This document shows, piece by piece, positions 20,315 through 29,655 of a stretch of DNA of 64,000 nucleotides. A model generated the notes under the pieces. The model worked only from the letters and a program-made list of their open reading frames with translations. It searched no databases and was not told the DNA's origin. The DNA comes from Cyclobacteriaceae bacterium (GTDB taxonomy: Bacteria > Bacteroidota > Bacteroidia > Cytophagales > Cyclobacteriaceae). The position numbers and the translations under genes were made by a program. Position 1 is the stretch's first letter. Every line of letters begins with the position of its first letter. The stretch covers positions 124,001 through 188,000 of the forward strand of contig JAEUUG010000004.1 of assembly GCA_016787565.1 (NCBI GenBank), in the 5' to 3' direction.

Positions 20315-21643
20315 TTATTTTTTTGGAAGTGTAACTAAAAAACTTGTTTCTCCGGGCTTACTGGTAACGGCAATGGAACCCCGGTAGCTGCCAATAATTT
20401 TTTTAACGATAGATAAACCCAGTCCAAGGCCGAACGAAAGTCCGTTTACTTTGGTGGTGAAGCTTGGTTGAAAAATTTTATCCATGATTTCTGCTGCAAT
20501 GCCTGTTCCGTTATCGGTAATGGAAACAGTATAAAAGGCGACATCACAACTTATTCTGAATATGAGTGTTGGCTCATTAACCTGAGCGAGTTTCATGCTT
20601 TCGCAGGCGTTTTTGATCAGGTTAATCCATACCTGAACAAAGTCACCGGGATTTGCCAACAACACGCCTTCGGTATCTGCATGGATAACAACATTGACAT
20701 CCTGTACCAGGTTCTTGGTAAGGGTAAGGGCTTCGCGAATAGTTTGGTGAATACTGGTTTCTACCAGAATGGTTTTTTGTGCATTGCCCAGTTCGCGCAC
20801 GGATCGTACAACGTGGGCAGCGTGACTGGCTGCAATTTTCATATCGTGGAGGACAATGCCTGCATCGGTAACGAGTTTAATAATTTCGAAATCACGAAGT
20901 CCTTTTTTGACCAGGCTGTCTAGTTGCACTTCACTCAATGAAGTTTTAGCCAATTGCTTCGCCAGTTTGGGTGAGACACCGTACTTCTCTTCGAAACTTC
21001 TGCTTTTCTTGCGAATAGAAGCACTTGAAAGTGTTTGTCCTTCTTCAAGGTTGGTTGCAAAAAGATGTTGCAGTTCTTTTGATTTCAGGTAGTCACGCAG
21101 TGAATTGGCAAGCCATTCGGTATTGCGGTCTAATACCCCGATAGCATTATTGAGTTCATGTGCAATGCCCGCTGCGAGTTGGCCTAGGGTGGCCATTTTT
21201 TCGGTTTCATAAAGTTTCTTAACAGCTGCCTGTCGTTCACGACTCATGGTTTGGGCGAGTAGCTGACGCAAATAAATTTCATGAACAATAATGGGAAAGA
21301 AGTGTGCTGCAAAATTGGGATCAGAATCTTTTTGATGTTGCTCGATATAGGCAACCTTCGTATCGGCTTCAGCTCTAACGGTTAGAAAACTTTTTTGATC
21401 TTCACTAAAGAAACTATAAACACCCACAAACATATCTTTTTCACTACGAAAGACTTCAAAATCCTCACCGCTGGCATCTTTAATGTAGCCTGCCATTTCA
21501 CCATCTAAAATGAGATATAGCTTTTCATTATGCTCGTCTTCCCGTAACAGTACTTCTCCTTTCTTCAGACTCACAAACTTTGTTGGGTCTGAAAAGTAAA
21601 CTGCCTTCAGTCTTGCTATTCCCTTGTTTGATTCAATACTCAT
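20315..21643 (-). CDS. Soluble histidine kinase with N-terminal cyclic-nucleotide-binding-like domain
   Basis: A 442-residue sensor kinase without membrane segments. Residues 20-105 form a Crp-like beta-roll (GEVLLREDEHNEKLYLILDGEMAGY). The H-box is MATLGQLAAGIAHELNNAIG with phospho-acceptor His162. A helical insertion of about 120 residues follows, then the HATPase domain: N-box WINLIKNACESM, G1 ITDNGTGIAAEIMDKIF, F-box PSFTTK and G2 GLGLGLSIVKKI. The start codon overlaps the permease stop as ATGA (21640-21643), which implies translational coupling to the transporter. The receiver gene follows after one base. The beta-roll may bind a nucleotide or another ligand; a canonical phosphate-binding cassette is not obvious. 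Confidence 0.92.
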   Translation of the reverse strand: MSIESNKGIARLKAVYFSDPTKFVSLKKGEVLLREDEHNEKLYLILDGEMAGYIKDASGEDFEVFRSEKDMFVGVYSFFSEDQKSFLTVRAEADTKVAYIEQHQKDSDPNFAAHFFPIIVHEIYLRQLLAQTMSRERQAAVKKLYETEKMATLGQLAAGIAHELNNAIGVLDRNTEWLANSLRDYLKSKELQHLFATNLEEGQTLSSASIRKKSRSFEEKYGVSPKLAKQLAKTSLSEVQLDSLVKKGLRDFEIIKLVTDAGIVLHDMKIAASHAAHVVRSVRELGNAQKTILVETSIHQTIREALTLTKNLVQDVNVVIHADTEGVLLANPGDFVQVWINLIKNACESMKLAQVNEPTLIFRISCDVAFYTVSITDNGTGIAAEIMDKIFQPSFTTKVNGLSFGLGLGLSIVKKIIGSYRGSIAVTSKPGETSFLVTLPKK

Positions 21644-23088
21644 GTGAGGAAGTTGATGTATTGCAAGATAATCATCAGTATGATGACAAAAATTAATCCG
21701 ATGAGGCCAATCATGACACCTATTTTCGACATGTCATTGGTGTAAATCTCTCCCGTGGCGTGTGCCAATGCGTTTGGTGGGGTACTGATCGGCAGGGACA
21801 TACCAAGTGAAATGGCGATGGTGGTGCCCAGTACAATAAGCTGACTTCCACCAACATTCTCAAGACCTGCTACGGTTGTTCCCAAAGAGGCCAGTAGAGG
21901 AAGGATTAAGTTTGCTGTGGCTGTATTGGACATAAAATTGGCCATCACCAGACCAATACTTGCGGCTGCAAGAATGACTACATAGGGAGAGAATGATTCG
22001 AAAGGAATACTCTCAATAACATGCTGGGCCAGTCCGGTTTTTTCAAGTGCGAGTCCCAGTGCAATACCGCCTGATACCAGCCATAGAACATCCCAACTGA
22101 TGTTCTTTAAGTCTTCTTTATTAATTATTCCCAGGCTAAGGAAAACACCAACTGGAATCATGGCGACTACGTACGCATTCATACCATGTATAAAATCGAA
22201 AAGCCACAGAAAAATAGTAACGATAAAAGTAATGTATACCAGAATGGCTTTAGGCGTTGTAAGAAAAGTTCCAGTTATGGATAACCGAATAGTTTTTGTT
22301 TTTGCCGGAAAAAATATCAGAAGAAGTACCCAGGATAGTATGAGCATGACGATGACAAAAGGAACTCCAAAACTCATCCATTTTCCAAACGTCATCGTTG
22401 CTCCGGTAATATATTTCAGTGCAATAGCATTGGGAGGCGTACCAATCGGTGTACCGATTCCTCCAATATTCGCTGCGATGGGAATGCTTAAAATGAATGC
22501 TGTTTTTGCTTTGTCTCCTGCTGGAAATATTTTCAGTACAGGAATCAGAATAGAAAGCATCATCGCAGTGGTTGCGGTGTTGCTCATGAACATAGAGAAA
22601 AAGGACGTAATGATCATGAGTCCCAATAATACCCACTTGGGGTTTTCTCCGAAGCGATGCAGGAGTACCCGCGCAATATTTTGATCGAGGCGGTATTTCG
22701 TAGCAGCCATGGCCAGAAAGAAACCTCCGAGAAAAAGAAGAATTACCGGTGAGGCCAACGTACTCATGATTTCTTTATGTGACATAACTACACCAAAATT
22801 CTCCCCTTCGCCACGGGCAGGGTATAGGCTGCTATCGGATAGAAAGACAAGCTCAAGCACAATGATGAGTATTGAAGTGGCGTAGATCGGTACGGGTTCC
22901 AGTATCCAAAAGATGGCGGCAAAAACAAAAAGCGCGATGACGCGGTGTTCAATAACCGTAAGGTTTTGTATAGGAAACCAGGTTTTGGGAATGAGTAGGA
23001 TGATTACCGGAGTAATAATGGCGATACTTAACTTGATTCGATCGGTTTTTTTGGATGTTGTATTCACGACTTGCGTACTCTCGTACAA
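21640..23088 (-). CDS. SLC13/DASS-family sodium-coupled anion permease
   Basis: A 482-residue polytopic inner-membrane carrier of the divalent anion:sodium symporter family (di- or tricarboxylate, or sulfate). Two inverted repeats carry the family's binding motifs: SNTATTAMML with IGTPPNAIAL in the first half, and MSNTATANLILP with ISTPPNALAHATG in the second. Both Ser-Asn-Thr motifs are intact, consistent with dicarboxylate carriers such as VcINDY. It is first in a tight cluster with a cNMP-domain histidine kinase (4-base overlap) and a receiver, suggesting transport and sensing are coupled. Substrate cannot be fixed from sequence; succinate-type dicarboxylates are a reasonable guess given the family. 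Confidence 0.93.
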   Translation of the reverse strand: MYESTQVVNTTSKKTDRIKLSIAIITPVIILLIPKTWFPIQNLTVIEHRVIALFVFAAIFWILEPVPIYATSILIIVLELVFLSDSSLYPARGEGENFGVVMSHKEIMSTLASPVILLFLGGFFLAMAATKYRLDQNIARVLLHRFGENPKWVLLGLMIITSFFSMFMSNTATTAMMLSILIPVLKIFPAGDKAKTAFILSIPIAANIGGIGTPIGTPPNAIALKYITGATMTFGKWMSFGVPFVIVMLILSWVLLLIFFPAKTKTIRLSITGTFLTTPKAILVYITFIVTIFLWLFDFIHGMNAYVVAMIPVGVFLSLGIINKEDLKNISWDVLWLVSGGIALGLALEKTGLAQHVIESIPFESFSPYVVILAAASIGLVMANFMSNTATANLILPLLASLGTTVAGLENVGGSQLIVLGTTIAISLGMSLPISTPPNALAHATGEIYTNDMSKIGVMIGLIGLIFVIILMIILQYINFLT

Positions 23089-23098
23089 TTGGTACCAC

Positions 23099-23106
23099 CA
23101 AACGTA
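23099..23106 (-). promoter_or_regulatory. Candidate -7 element for the DASS/kinase/receiver operon (TACGTTTG)
   Basis: The minus strand reads TACGTTTG, an exact match to the Bacteroidota -7 consensus TAnnTTTG, 10 bases upstream of the permease ATG. Transcription would begin only a few bases before the start codon. No good -33 TTG is seen at the normal spacing, so this is tentative. Confidence 0.4.
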
Positions 23107-23261
23107 AGTAGTACACGATCGATAGTAGGATAATTACATCAGGAAGGAAAGTGATTTTAATCAGTCAGGAAAGATGATGAGAATACCGGAAACGTTTGAT
23201 AACTGTATTTAATCGTTTGCACAAGTTGAATTGAACAAACAAGGTTTTGTAGAAAGCTTAA

Positions 23262-23295
23262 AAATAAGGAGGCTGTCGTGTTACGACAGCCTCCT
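23262..23295 (-). terminator. Intrinsic terminator of the LPP20 lipoprotein operon
   Basis: Perfect 13-bp stem AGGAGGCTGTCGT / ACGACAGCCTCCT (23267-23279 with 23283-23295) around a GTT loop. On the minus strand it is followed by TTATTTTTAAG, so it terminates transcription from the lipoprotein gene ending at 23347. Confidence 0.85.
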
Positions 23296-23346
23296 GATCG
23301 TTGCTGAAATCAAATGTTGCTTTCAACGGGCAACATGAGGAAGGGA

Positions 23347-23916
23347 TTAATTACCCATTTTTTCCATTTCCTTTTCGAAGGTTTCTTTGAACTTCTCGTA
23401 ATCATAATCAATTCTGAGGCGCTCATCTTTTGAGAGGCGTTCATTGTACGTGGCTACGAGTTCATCAGCGGAGAGTTCAATCGCAATATATGTTTTATAT
23501 GTACCTTGATCTGTCTTTACTAACTTTTCGCAGATGGTTTTTAAACCAGTTAATTTCTGATCAACAATTTCACGGTTTAGTTGCTCAAACCTTTCTTCTA
23601 CCTGCTCCTTATTGTTCATCTCTCGTGAGTTGGTGTAATTGTCGGTTACAGCTTTTACGGTAGTTTGAATGCTGGCAGCAAGTTCGGCACGCGCATTGGC
23701 TAATGCTTTCTTTTTGGAGGTCACTTGATCCTGGCTTTCACCGATGGAGTTGGCCCTGAAAAATTTATTGGTTGTGAAATAATCCGGGCCGGAGCATGGT
23801 ACTGTTATTTCGGTTTCGCCTTTTGGTATTTTTTCTTTGCCTTTACAGCCAAACATAAATACTCCTGCCAGCGCAACCAACATGAGTGAGGAATAAGTTA
23901 ACTTTTTCATATTCAT
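23347..23916 (-). CDS. LPP20-like lipoprotein
   Basis: A 189-residue predicted lipoprotein. The lipobox is LAGVFMFGC after a hydrophobic stretch, so lipidation is expected about 24 residues in. The mature part contains the LPP20-like pattern RANSIGESQDQVTSKKKALANARAELAASIQTTV (two adjacent segments), followed by a helical region rich in Glu and Lys. The upstream gene on the same strand has a related segment (GIGHSTKDAT...AKKSALDDLVSQIKV), so these look like paralogous domains in one operon (116-base gap). Members of this fold occur in envelope or flagellar lipoproteins; no specific role can be assigned. ATG 23916 and ATG 23910 are both usable. Confidence 0.75.
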   Translation of the reverse strand: MNMKKLTYSSLMLVALAGVFMFGCKGKEKIPKGETEITVPCSGPDYFTTNKFFRANSIGESQDQVTSKKKALANARAELAASIQTTVKAVTDNYTNSREMNNKEQVEERFEQLNREIVDQKLTGLKTICEKLVKTDQGTYKTYIAIELSADELVATYNERLSKDERLRIDYDYEKFKETFEKEMEKMGN

Positions 23917-24032
23917 TGGGAATTTTAGTTACAAGTTATACTACACAATTTAAATACCAAACCTGAAATGCATTTAAAAACCGTTAAAATTACCATTTTG
24001 AAAGAGATCAAGTAAGCCAACGCCTTGTCACT

Positions 24033-25397
24033 TTATTGGAGAACTGTATTTAACAGCTCTTTTATTTTATCTTTTTCCAGACTTTCGAGTGCCTTATTAT
24101 ACGCATCAATGCTTGATTTATCGAAATCCAGTCCGTAGCCCTTAATCCGATCCAGTGTGGTGGCATAAATTTCTTTGCCTCCTTTTGCAGCGGTTACTTT
24201 AATGGTGCTCGTCAGGTAAGTAATGTAGATACTTCCGGATACGGATCCTTTTTCAGCGTCAGCCTGAACATCAAATAAAAGATCTGCATCACGTCTGTTG
24301 TCGGTAAATTCAAAACCATTATTCGCGAGTAGGTTTCGTAGTTTATTGCTGATCTGATCGTTACTCTTTTGATAGCCCAGACTTTTTTCGTTAGAGGTCA
24401 TATAAACAACTGGACGTTGAACTTTTAGGATGACCTGGGTCTGTGGAAGATGAAGTGTTTTTGCAATGAGAGCATAAATAGGAGAGGAGCTTGCCCCGCT
24501 CAGGGCATCAATATCAACTTTAACAACCACAGTCTGCTCGAGGTCGCGGGAACCGATTTTATTGATGAGAATTTGTGCCTGGCCCCGATCATCAGCTTTG
24601 TATGTTGGGAACACATCGCCTTCACCTTTTTCGAAACTGGCGGACAACGGCAATTGATTTGTGGATTGGTCGATATCTTTATAGAGTGCCTTGGCAATTA
24701 CCTGACGGTCACTTTGATTGATTCTTCGGTTGACCATAATTTCAGCAGGGTCGACTGTGAGTTGTATTCTATCCAATAGCGATTGAATGGAGGCATAAAT
24801 TTCATTAACCAAAAGGATTTCCTTCTCATCAATTGTTATGCGAATGGCTTCTCCCAAATATTTCTCCAGGCTTCTGAAGGCTTGAAAATAAAAGCTGATG
24901 GCCTGAAGCCGTTGATTTGCCTTTTCGGCTTCTCTTGCTTTCTTAAAATAATCACTTGCCAGCAGTGTGGCATTTCGTTTTTGTTCTTCTTTGATTTGTC
25001 TATAGCGTGAAATGGAAAGCCTGTAGTATACCCAATAGTTTCCTGCATCTTCCCAGGCGTCCACTAGTTCAAACTCCTCAATTTCATCCGCAGCAGTAGT
25101 TTGTATAATTTGTTCGTATTGTTCCTGCAGTTTTTTATTGACCTCGAGTTGACTCAGAACGGAAGTGCTCGAAATGTTAACTTTTATTTGGGATACAAGG
25201 TCATCTAACGCACTTTTTTTAGCTGCTTGGATATAGTTGTTGGTGGCATCTTTAGTGGAGTGGCCTATACCGGTGTAATACCCGTTCTGATAGGGTTGAT
25301 CTTTAAGCCATGCAGGCTTCAAAGCCTCCGGATCAGGCGGTAACACCTTGGGACTACAACTTGAGATGATCAGTAGGAGCGTAATAATTCGCTTCAC
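24033..25397 (-). CDS. LPP20-domain lipoprotein, larger paralog
   Basis: I start this gene at GTG 25397, giving VKRIITLLLIISSCSPKVLPP, a compact lipoprotein signal with the acylated Cys at about residue 15; an in-frame ATG at 25460 would place 21 extra residues before it. The N-terminal region has GYYTGIGHSTKDATNNYIQAAKK, the LPP20-type motif, then YWVYYRLSISRYRQIKEEQ, a helical middle and a C-terminal region (KLRNLLANNGFEFTDNRRDADLLFDV) resembling proteins that combine degenerate TPR-like helices with a FlgT/LPP20 fold. It leads the operon with the smaller LPP20 lipoprotein. Function is unknown; an envelope role is inferred from the lipobox. Confidence 0.75.
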   Translation of the reverse strand: MKRIITLLLIISSCSPKVLPPDPEALKPAWLKDQPYQNGYYTGIGHSTKDATNNYIQAAKKSALDDLVSQIKVNISSTSVLSQLEVNKKLQEQYEQIIQTTAADEIEEFELVDAWEDAGNYWVYYRLSISRYRQIKEEQKRNATLLASDYFKKAREAEKANQRLQAISFYFQAFRSLEKYLGEAIRITIDEKEILLVNEIYASIQSLLDRIQLTVDPAEIMVNRRINQSDRQVIAKALYKDIDQSTNQLPLSASFEKGEGDVFPTYKADDRGQAQILINKIGSRDLEQTVVVKVDIDALSGASSSPIYALIAKTLHLPQTQVILKVQRPVVYMTSNEKSLGYQKSNDQISNKLRNLLANNGFEFTDNRRDADLLFDVQADAEKGSVSGSIYITYLTSTIKVTAAKGGKEIYATTLDRIKGYGLDFDKSSIDAYNKALESLEKDKIKELLNTVLQ

Positions 25398-25531
25398 AAA
25401 ATAATCGTTTGATGGTTTCGTTGAGATATTATCCACATTCGTGCCAATCGTTTGAACCAAATCGTATTTGGAGAGGTTTCGAAATATGAGATTACAACAA
25501 ATTTATTAACTTTAATCAAAAGCTGAAGGAT

Positions 25532-26044
25532 ATGAAAAAGTTGGTTTATCTGTTCGTTTGTATGGTGTTGATAGTGGCTTGTCAGGATAGCGAATCAACA
25601 ACAGAAAGTGATTTTACCGGAAACGAGAGTTCATATGCTTTGTTGGCGGGATCGACCTATCCGGTTACAGGAACTGTATTTTTCAAGGAAAAAAAGGATG
25701 GCAGCACATTCATTCGGGTTGAACTTTCTGGAACGGAGGGCGAAATCAAGCACCCCGTACACCTCCATCTGGGCGATATTTCAACCCCCGGAGCAGATGT
25801 TACTGCCTTATTAAACCCTGTTTTGGGAAAAACCGGAATAAGTGAAACCGAGTTGGCAAAGCTTTCAGATGAGTCTACCGTAACCTATAAGCAATTAACT
25901 GAATTGGTTGCCTGTGTGAAAATTCACTTGTCGGAAGCAGGCCCTGAAAAGGACATTGTTTTGGCAGGAGGAAATATTGGAAAAGCAGCAGCCGATGGAC
26001 CTGCTAATGGCCGTGTTGCTATCAGCGTATGTAAAAGTGAATAG
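25532..26044 (+). CDS. CHRD-like domain lipoprotein
   Basis: A 170-residue predicted lipoprotein: MKKLVYLFVCMVLIVACQDS gives a clear lipobox (LIVAC). The mature domain contains SGTEGEIKHPVHLHLGDIS and ends with a glycine/alanine-rich segment (NIGKAAADGPANGRVAISVC). The HPVHLHLG pattern resembles the strand motif of CHRD and Cu/Zn-SOD-like beta-sandwiches, but the remaining metal ligands of a dismutase are not evident, so activity is unlikely. It is divergent from the LPP20 operon and ends just before a strong bidirectional terminator. Function is unknown. Confidence 0.7.
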   Translation: MKKLVYLFVCMVLIVACQDSESTTESDFTGNESSYALLAGSTYPVTGTVFFKEKKDGSTFIRVELSGTEGEIKHPVHLHLGDISTPGADVTALLNPVLGKTGISETELAKLSDESTVTYKQLTELVACVKIHLSEAGPEKDIVLAGGNIGKAAADGPANGRVAISVCKSE

Positions 26045-26065
26045 TAAACTAATTAGGAATATAAA

Positions 26066-26104
26066 AAAGAAGCCTCAGACTTTACTCTGAGGCTTCTTTT
26101 TTAT
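26066..26104 (+). terminator. Bidirectional terminator between CHRD lipoprotein and sdhB
   Basis: AAAAGAAGCCTCAGA pairs with TCTGAGGCTTCTTTT around a short loop, with A-tract and T-tract on either side, so it can stop transcription from both convergent genes. Confidence 0.88.
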
Positions 26105-26123
26105 TGTATGCTTTGTATGCTAT

Positions 26124-26894
26124 TTAATCTCCACTGCCTTTTAAAGGAACTTCGTATGATGATAAACTGGCAGCGAAATACTCGCGATTCATACGGGCAA
26201 TGTTGGTAACACTAATTCCTTTTGGACATTCGGCTTCACAGGCTTTTGTATTCGTACAAGAGCCAAATCCTTCTGCATCCATCTGTGCAACCATTTTCTC
26301 CACGCGTTCCTTTCGCTCGGGTTTTCCCTGGGGAAGCAAAGCGAATTGAGAAACCTTTGCGCTCACAAAAAGCATGGCCGAAGCGTTTTTACAAGCGGCC
26401 ACACATGCTCCGCAACCAATACAGGTTGCAGCGTCAAAGGCTTCATCTGCAATCTTTTTTGGGATTGGAATCGCATTGGCATCGGGAACTCCTCCTGTAT
26501 TGACTGAAACATAGCCACCCGATTGCTGAATTCTGTCGAAGGCACTGCGATCTACCACAAGGTCTTTAATTACAGGAAAAGCTTTTGCCCTCCAGGGTTC
26601 AATAGTAATGGTTTCTCCATCGTGAAAAGTCCGCATGTGTAATTGGCAGACTGTTGTTTGAAGCGGCCCATGCGGTCTGCCGTTAATATAAAGACTACAC
26701 ATCCCGCAAATCCCTTCACGACAGTCGTGATCAAAGTGAATGGGGTCTTCGCCTTTCTGAATCAAGCTGCTGTTCAGTACATCCAACATTTCAAGAAAAG
26801 ACATATCGGTTGATACGTGATCAAGCGGATAGGTCGCAAATGCACCTTTGGTTTTGGCGTCTTTTTGTCTCCAGACTTTGAGCGTAACTTTCAT
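26124..26894 (-). CDS. sdhB: Succinate dehydrogenase / fumarate reductase iron-sulfur subunit
   Basis: Electron-transfer subunit of complex II, 256 residues. It shows the [2Fe-2S] ligands in [20 protein letters not shown] with the fourth Cys in TTVCQLH, a first cysteine cluster [14 protein letters not shown], and a second cluster [15 protein letters not shown], as in type B enzymes. It follows sdhA after a single base on the minus strand and is last in the sdhCAB operon before the terminator at 26066-26104. It passes electrons from the FAD of SdhA to the membrane haem subunit and menaquinone (family knowledge). Confidence 0.97.
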   Translation of the reverse strand: MKVTLKVWRQKDAKTKGAFATYPLDHVSTDMSFLEMLDVLNSSLIQKGEDPIHFDHDCREGICGMCSLYINGRPHGPLQTTVCQLHMRTFHDGETITIEPWRAKAFPVIKDLVVDRSAFDRIQQSGGYVSVNTGGVPDANAIPIPKKIADEAFDAATCIGCGACVAACKNASAMLFVSAKVSQFALLPQGKPERKERVEKMVAQMDAEGFGSCTNTKACEAECPKGISVTNIARMNREYFAASLSSYEVPLKGSGD

Positions 26895-26895
26895 A

Positions 26896-28821
26896 TTACT
26901 TATAGCTTCTTTGGGTCAACTTAACATTTTCGAAAACCAATTCTTCTTTATGTAATACTTCAGGCTGGTTATCACCTTGATATTCCCATGCGGCAACATA
27001 TGCGAACTTATCATCCTGTCGCAGTGCTTCTCCTTCCGGAGTTTGAGATTCTTCGCGGAAGTGACCTCCACAGGATTCGGAGCGGTTCAGTGCATCATCT
27101 ACCATAAGTTCTCCGAGCTCTAAAAAGTCGGCCACGCGTCCAGCTTTTTCCAGTTCCTGGTTGAGTTCATTATTGCTGCCAAGAACATTTACGTTCGACC
27201 AGAATTCTGCCCTGAGTTCCTGAATCTTTTTCTTCGCTTTTTTAAGACCTTCTTCGCTCCGCGACATGCCACAGTACTCCCACATCGTTAAACCCAACTC
27301 CCGGTGGAATTGATCAACCGTTTTCTTTCCCTTTATACTTAGAAGTTTATTGATTCTGTTACTCACTCCTTCGAGCGCTTCTTTAAACGCTGGATGATCC
27401 GTTCCAACTTTGTCACTCCAGCCAATGTTGGCAAGGTAATCTCCGAGGGTGTATGGGATAACAAAATATCCATCTGCCAAACCTTGCATCAATGCACTTG
27501 CACCTAATCGGTTGGCACCATGATCGGAGAAATTAGCTTCACCCAAAGCATAAAGTCCCGGAACGTTTGTCATCAGATTATAATCAACCCATAAACCTCC
27601 CATCGTATAATGCACAGCGGGGAAAATCATCATGGGTGCCTCATAGGGATTGTCACCTGTGATTTGCTGATACATATCAAAGAGATTTCCATATTTCGCC
27701 TCAATCGTTTTTCTTCCATCGCGCTTTATGGCATCGGTGAAGTCAAGAAAAACGGCTAATCCGGTGGCGCCAACACCACGACCTTCGTCACACGCTTGTT
27801 TTGCGTTGCGCGAAGCAACATCCCGTGGAACAAGGTTTCCGAATGATGGATACTTTCTTTCCAGGAAGTAATCGCGTTCTGCTTCCGGAATGTTCATGGC
27901 ATCTTTTGCTTTCAGTCCAGGCCGGGCTGTTTTAGGAACCCACACGCGTCCATCATTACGCAATGATTCAGACATCAAAGTTAGTTTGGACTGATGGTCT
28001 CCGGATACCGGAATACAGGTTGGGTGAATTTGTGTAAAGCAAGGATTGCCAAACAATGCACCCTTCTTATGCGCACGCCATGCAGCCGTTACGTTACATC
28101 CTTTGGCGCTGGTAGAGAGAAAGAAAACATTGCTATAGCCTCCTGTACAGATCAATACGGCATGTGCACTATGCGATTCAATTTTTCCGGTTACCATATC
28201 GCGGGTAATAATTCCGCGAGCTTTCCCATCCGTAACCACAACATCAAGCATTTCTGTCCGGGTGTATAGCTTTACTTTTCCATTTGAAATCTGCCTGTTC
28301 AAGGCACTGTAGGCTCCCAACAAAAGTTGCTGACCGGTTTGTCCGCGAGCATAAAATGTTCTGGAAACCTGAGCCCCACCAAATGAGCGGTTGTCCAACA
28401 ATCCGCCATATTCTCGAGCGAAGGGCACACCTTGCGCTACACACTGATCGATAATATCAACGCTTACTTCTGCAAGTCTATGAACATTGGCTTCTCTTGC
28501 ACGGTAATCTCCTCCTTTAATGGTGTCGTAGAAAAGACGAAACACACTATCGCCATCGTTGCGATAATTTTTAGCGGCATTGATACCACCTTGTGCTGCA
28601 ATACTGTGCGCTCTGCGCGGGCTATCCTGGTAGCAGAATGCTTTTACGTTATAACCAAGTTCAGCCAGTGAAGCCGCAGCGGATGCACCGGCAAGTCCCG
28701 TTCCGACAACAATTACTTCGTACTTCCTTTTGTTAGCAGGGTTTACAAGCTTTAAATTGAACTTATGTTTGGTCCATTTTTCAGCGAGAGGTCCTTCAGG
28801 AATCTTTGAATCTAACTTCAT
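26896..28821 (-). CDS. sdhA: Succinate dehydrogenase / fumarate reductase flavoprotein subunit
   Basis: Catalytic subunit that oxidises succinate to fumarate, 641 residues. The FAD-binding Rossmann motif is [19 protein letters not shown], and the His of [18 protein letters not shown] is the usual site of covalent FAD attachment. Active-site segments [55 protein letters not shown] and [12 protein letters not shown] are all present. The length and the sdhC-sdhA-sdhB order match the Bacteroidota type B complex II. It sits 25 bases downstream of sdhC and one base upstream of sdhB. Confidence 0.97.
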   Translation of the reverse strand: MKLDSKIPEGPLAEKWTKHKFNLKLVNPANKRKYEVIVVGTGLAGASAAASLAELGYNVKAFCYQDSPRRAHSIAAQGGINAAKNYRNDGDSVFRLFYDTIKGGDYRAREANVHRLAEVSVDIIDQCVAQGVPFAREYGGLLDNRSFGGAQVSRTFYARGQTGQQLLLGAYSALNRQISNGKVKLYTRTEMLDVVVTDGKARGIITRDMVTGKIESHSAHAVLICTGGYSNVFFLSTSAKGCNVTAAWRAHKKGALFGNPCFTQIHPTCIPVSGDHQSKLTLMSESLRNDGRVWVPKTARPGLKAKDAMNIPEAERDYFLERKYPSFGNLVPRDVASRNAKQACDEGRGVGATGLAVFLDFTDAIKRDGRKTIEAKYGNLFDMYQQITGDNPYEAPMMIFPAVHYTMGGLWVDYNLMTNVPGLYALGEANFSDHGANRLGASALMQGLADGYFVIPYTLGDYLANIGWSDKVGTDHPAFKEALEGVSNRINKLLSIKGKKTVDQFHRELGLTMWEYCGMSRSEEGLKKAKKKIQELRAEFWSNVNVLGSNNELNQELEKAGRVADFLELGELMVDDALNRSESCGGHFREESQTPEGEALRQDDKFAYVAAWEYQGDNQPEVLHKEELVFENVKLTQRSYK

Positions 28822-28846
28822 ATCCTTTTATTCAGTTTGCAGATTT

Positions 28847-29524
28847 TCAATATAAAAACATCCAGATTGGAATCAATGCGAACAAGGCGGGAACGATGAT
28901 CGCGAAAGCCTTTCCAACGAAGCTAATAACAGGGTTATACTTCAGATGGTTTAGCCCAAGGGATTGAAATGCGCTGGAAAACCCATGCCACAAGTGAAAG
29001 GCCAGTAGTAACATACTTATAACATACACCAAAACATACCATATTTGCGAGTAGGCTTCTTTCACAACGGCATATAAATCTTTGACTTCCTTGCCATCAT
29101 AGTTGGCGGTGGCTATTCCACCCCAGTGCATTTCATACCAGAATCCTTTCAGGTGAATGACGAGAAAAATAAGAATGAATGTTCCTAAAATTCCCATATT
29201 TCGGGAAGTCCAGTGTGAGGATTTGCCACTGCTTACTGCATAGCTTTCCGGTCCACGTGCCGCGCGATTTTTTCTGTTCAGGCCTATGGCCAGGCCGATG
29301 TGAAGCAGAATGAAAAAGTAGTTTCCGTAGGATACCGCTTTGATAAGCGGGTTCGATGTCATGAACTGGGCATAGATGTTAAATGCCTGTCCACCATCAT
29401 CCTTTAGTAATTGGAGATTGCCAATCAGGTGAACGACTAAAAATAGGATGAGAAATAGTCCGGTAAACGCCATCAGGAGTTTCCTTCCGAGGGTACTGGA
29501 CAATAGTTTTATAAACCAGTTCAT
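28847..29524 (-). CDS. sdhC: Succinate dehydrogenase cytochrome b558 subunit
   Basis: Single-chain membrane anchor of 225 residues with five predicted membrane helices, the arrangement of type B complex II (Bacillus, Wolinella). Candidate haem-ligating histidines lie in helices: FLVVHLIGN, FILLHIGLA, FLVIHLKGF and LLLAFHLWHGFSSAFQSLG. It would hold two b haems and the menaquinone site. First gene of sdhCAB; the 38-residue membrane ORF at 29656-29772 lies 131 bases upstream on the same strand. Confidence 0.95.
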   Translation of the reverse strand: MNWFIKLLSSTLGRKLLMAFTGLFLILFLVVHLIGNLQLLKDDGGQAFNIYAQFMTSNPLIKAVSYGNYFFILLHIGLAIGLNRKNRAARGPESYAVSSGKSSHWTSRNMGILGTFILIFLVIHLKGFWYEMHWGGIATANYDGKEVKDLYAVVKEAYSQIWYVLVYVISMLLLAFHLWHGFSSAFQSLGLNHLKYNPVISFVGKAFAIIVPALFALIPIWMFLY

Positions 29525-29655
29525 ACGTGTGAAGAGAAATTTTTGAGATGGTCAAAAATACTCCCCCGTGGTTTACAAAACAATCAGGGCTGTTTATTTT
29601 AAAAGTGTTCTAAATAAAGTGCGCAGCTGAAAATGAAGCATTGATTCACATCGGA

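Noticed and set aside
25429-25437. Perfect DnaA box TTATCCACA
   Set aside because: A single box in the divergent lipoprotein promoter region; near-matches at 48836 and 54389 lie in coding sequence and are scattered, so there is no cluster that would support an origin or DnaA regulation.
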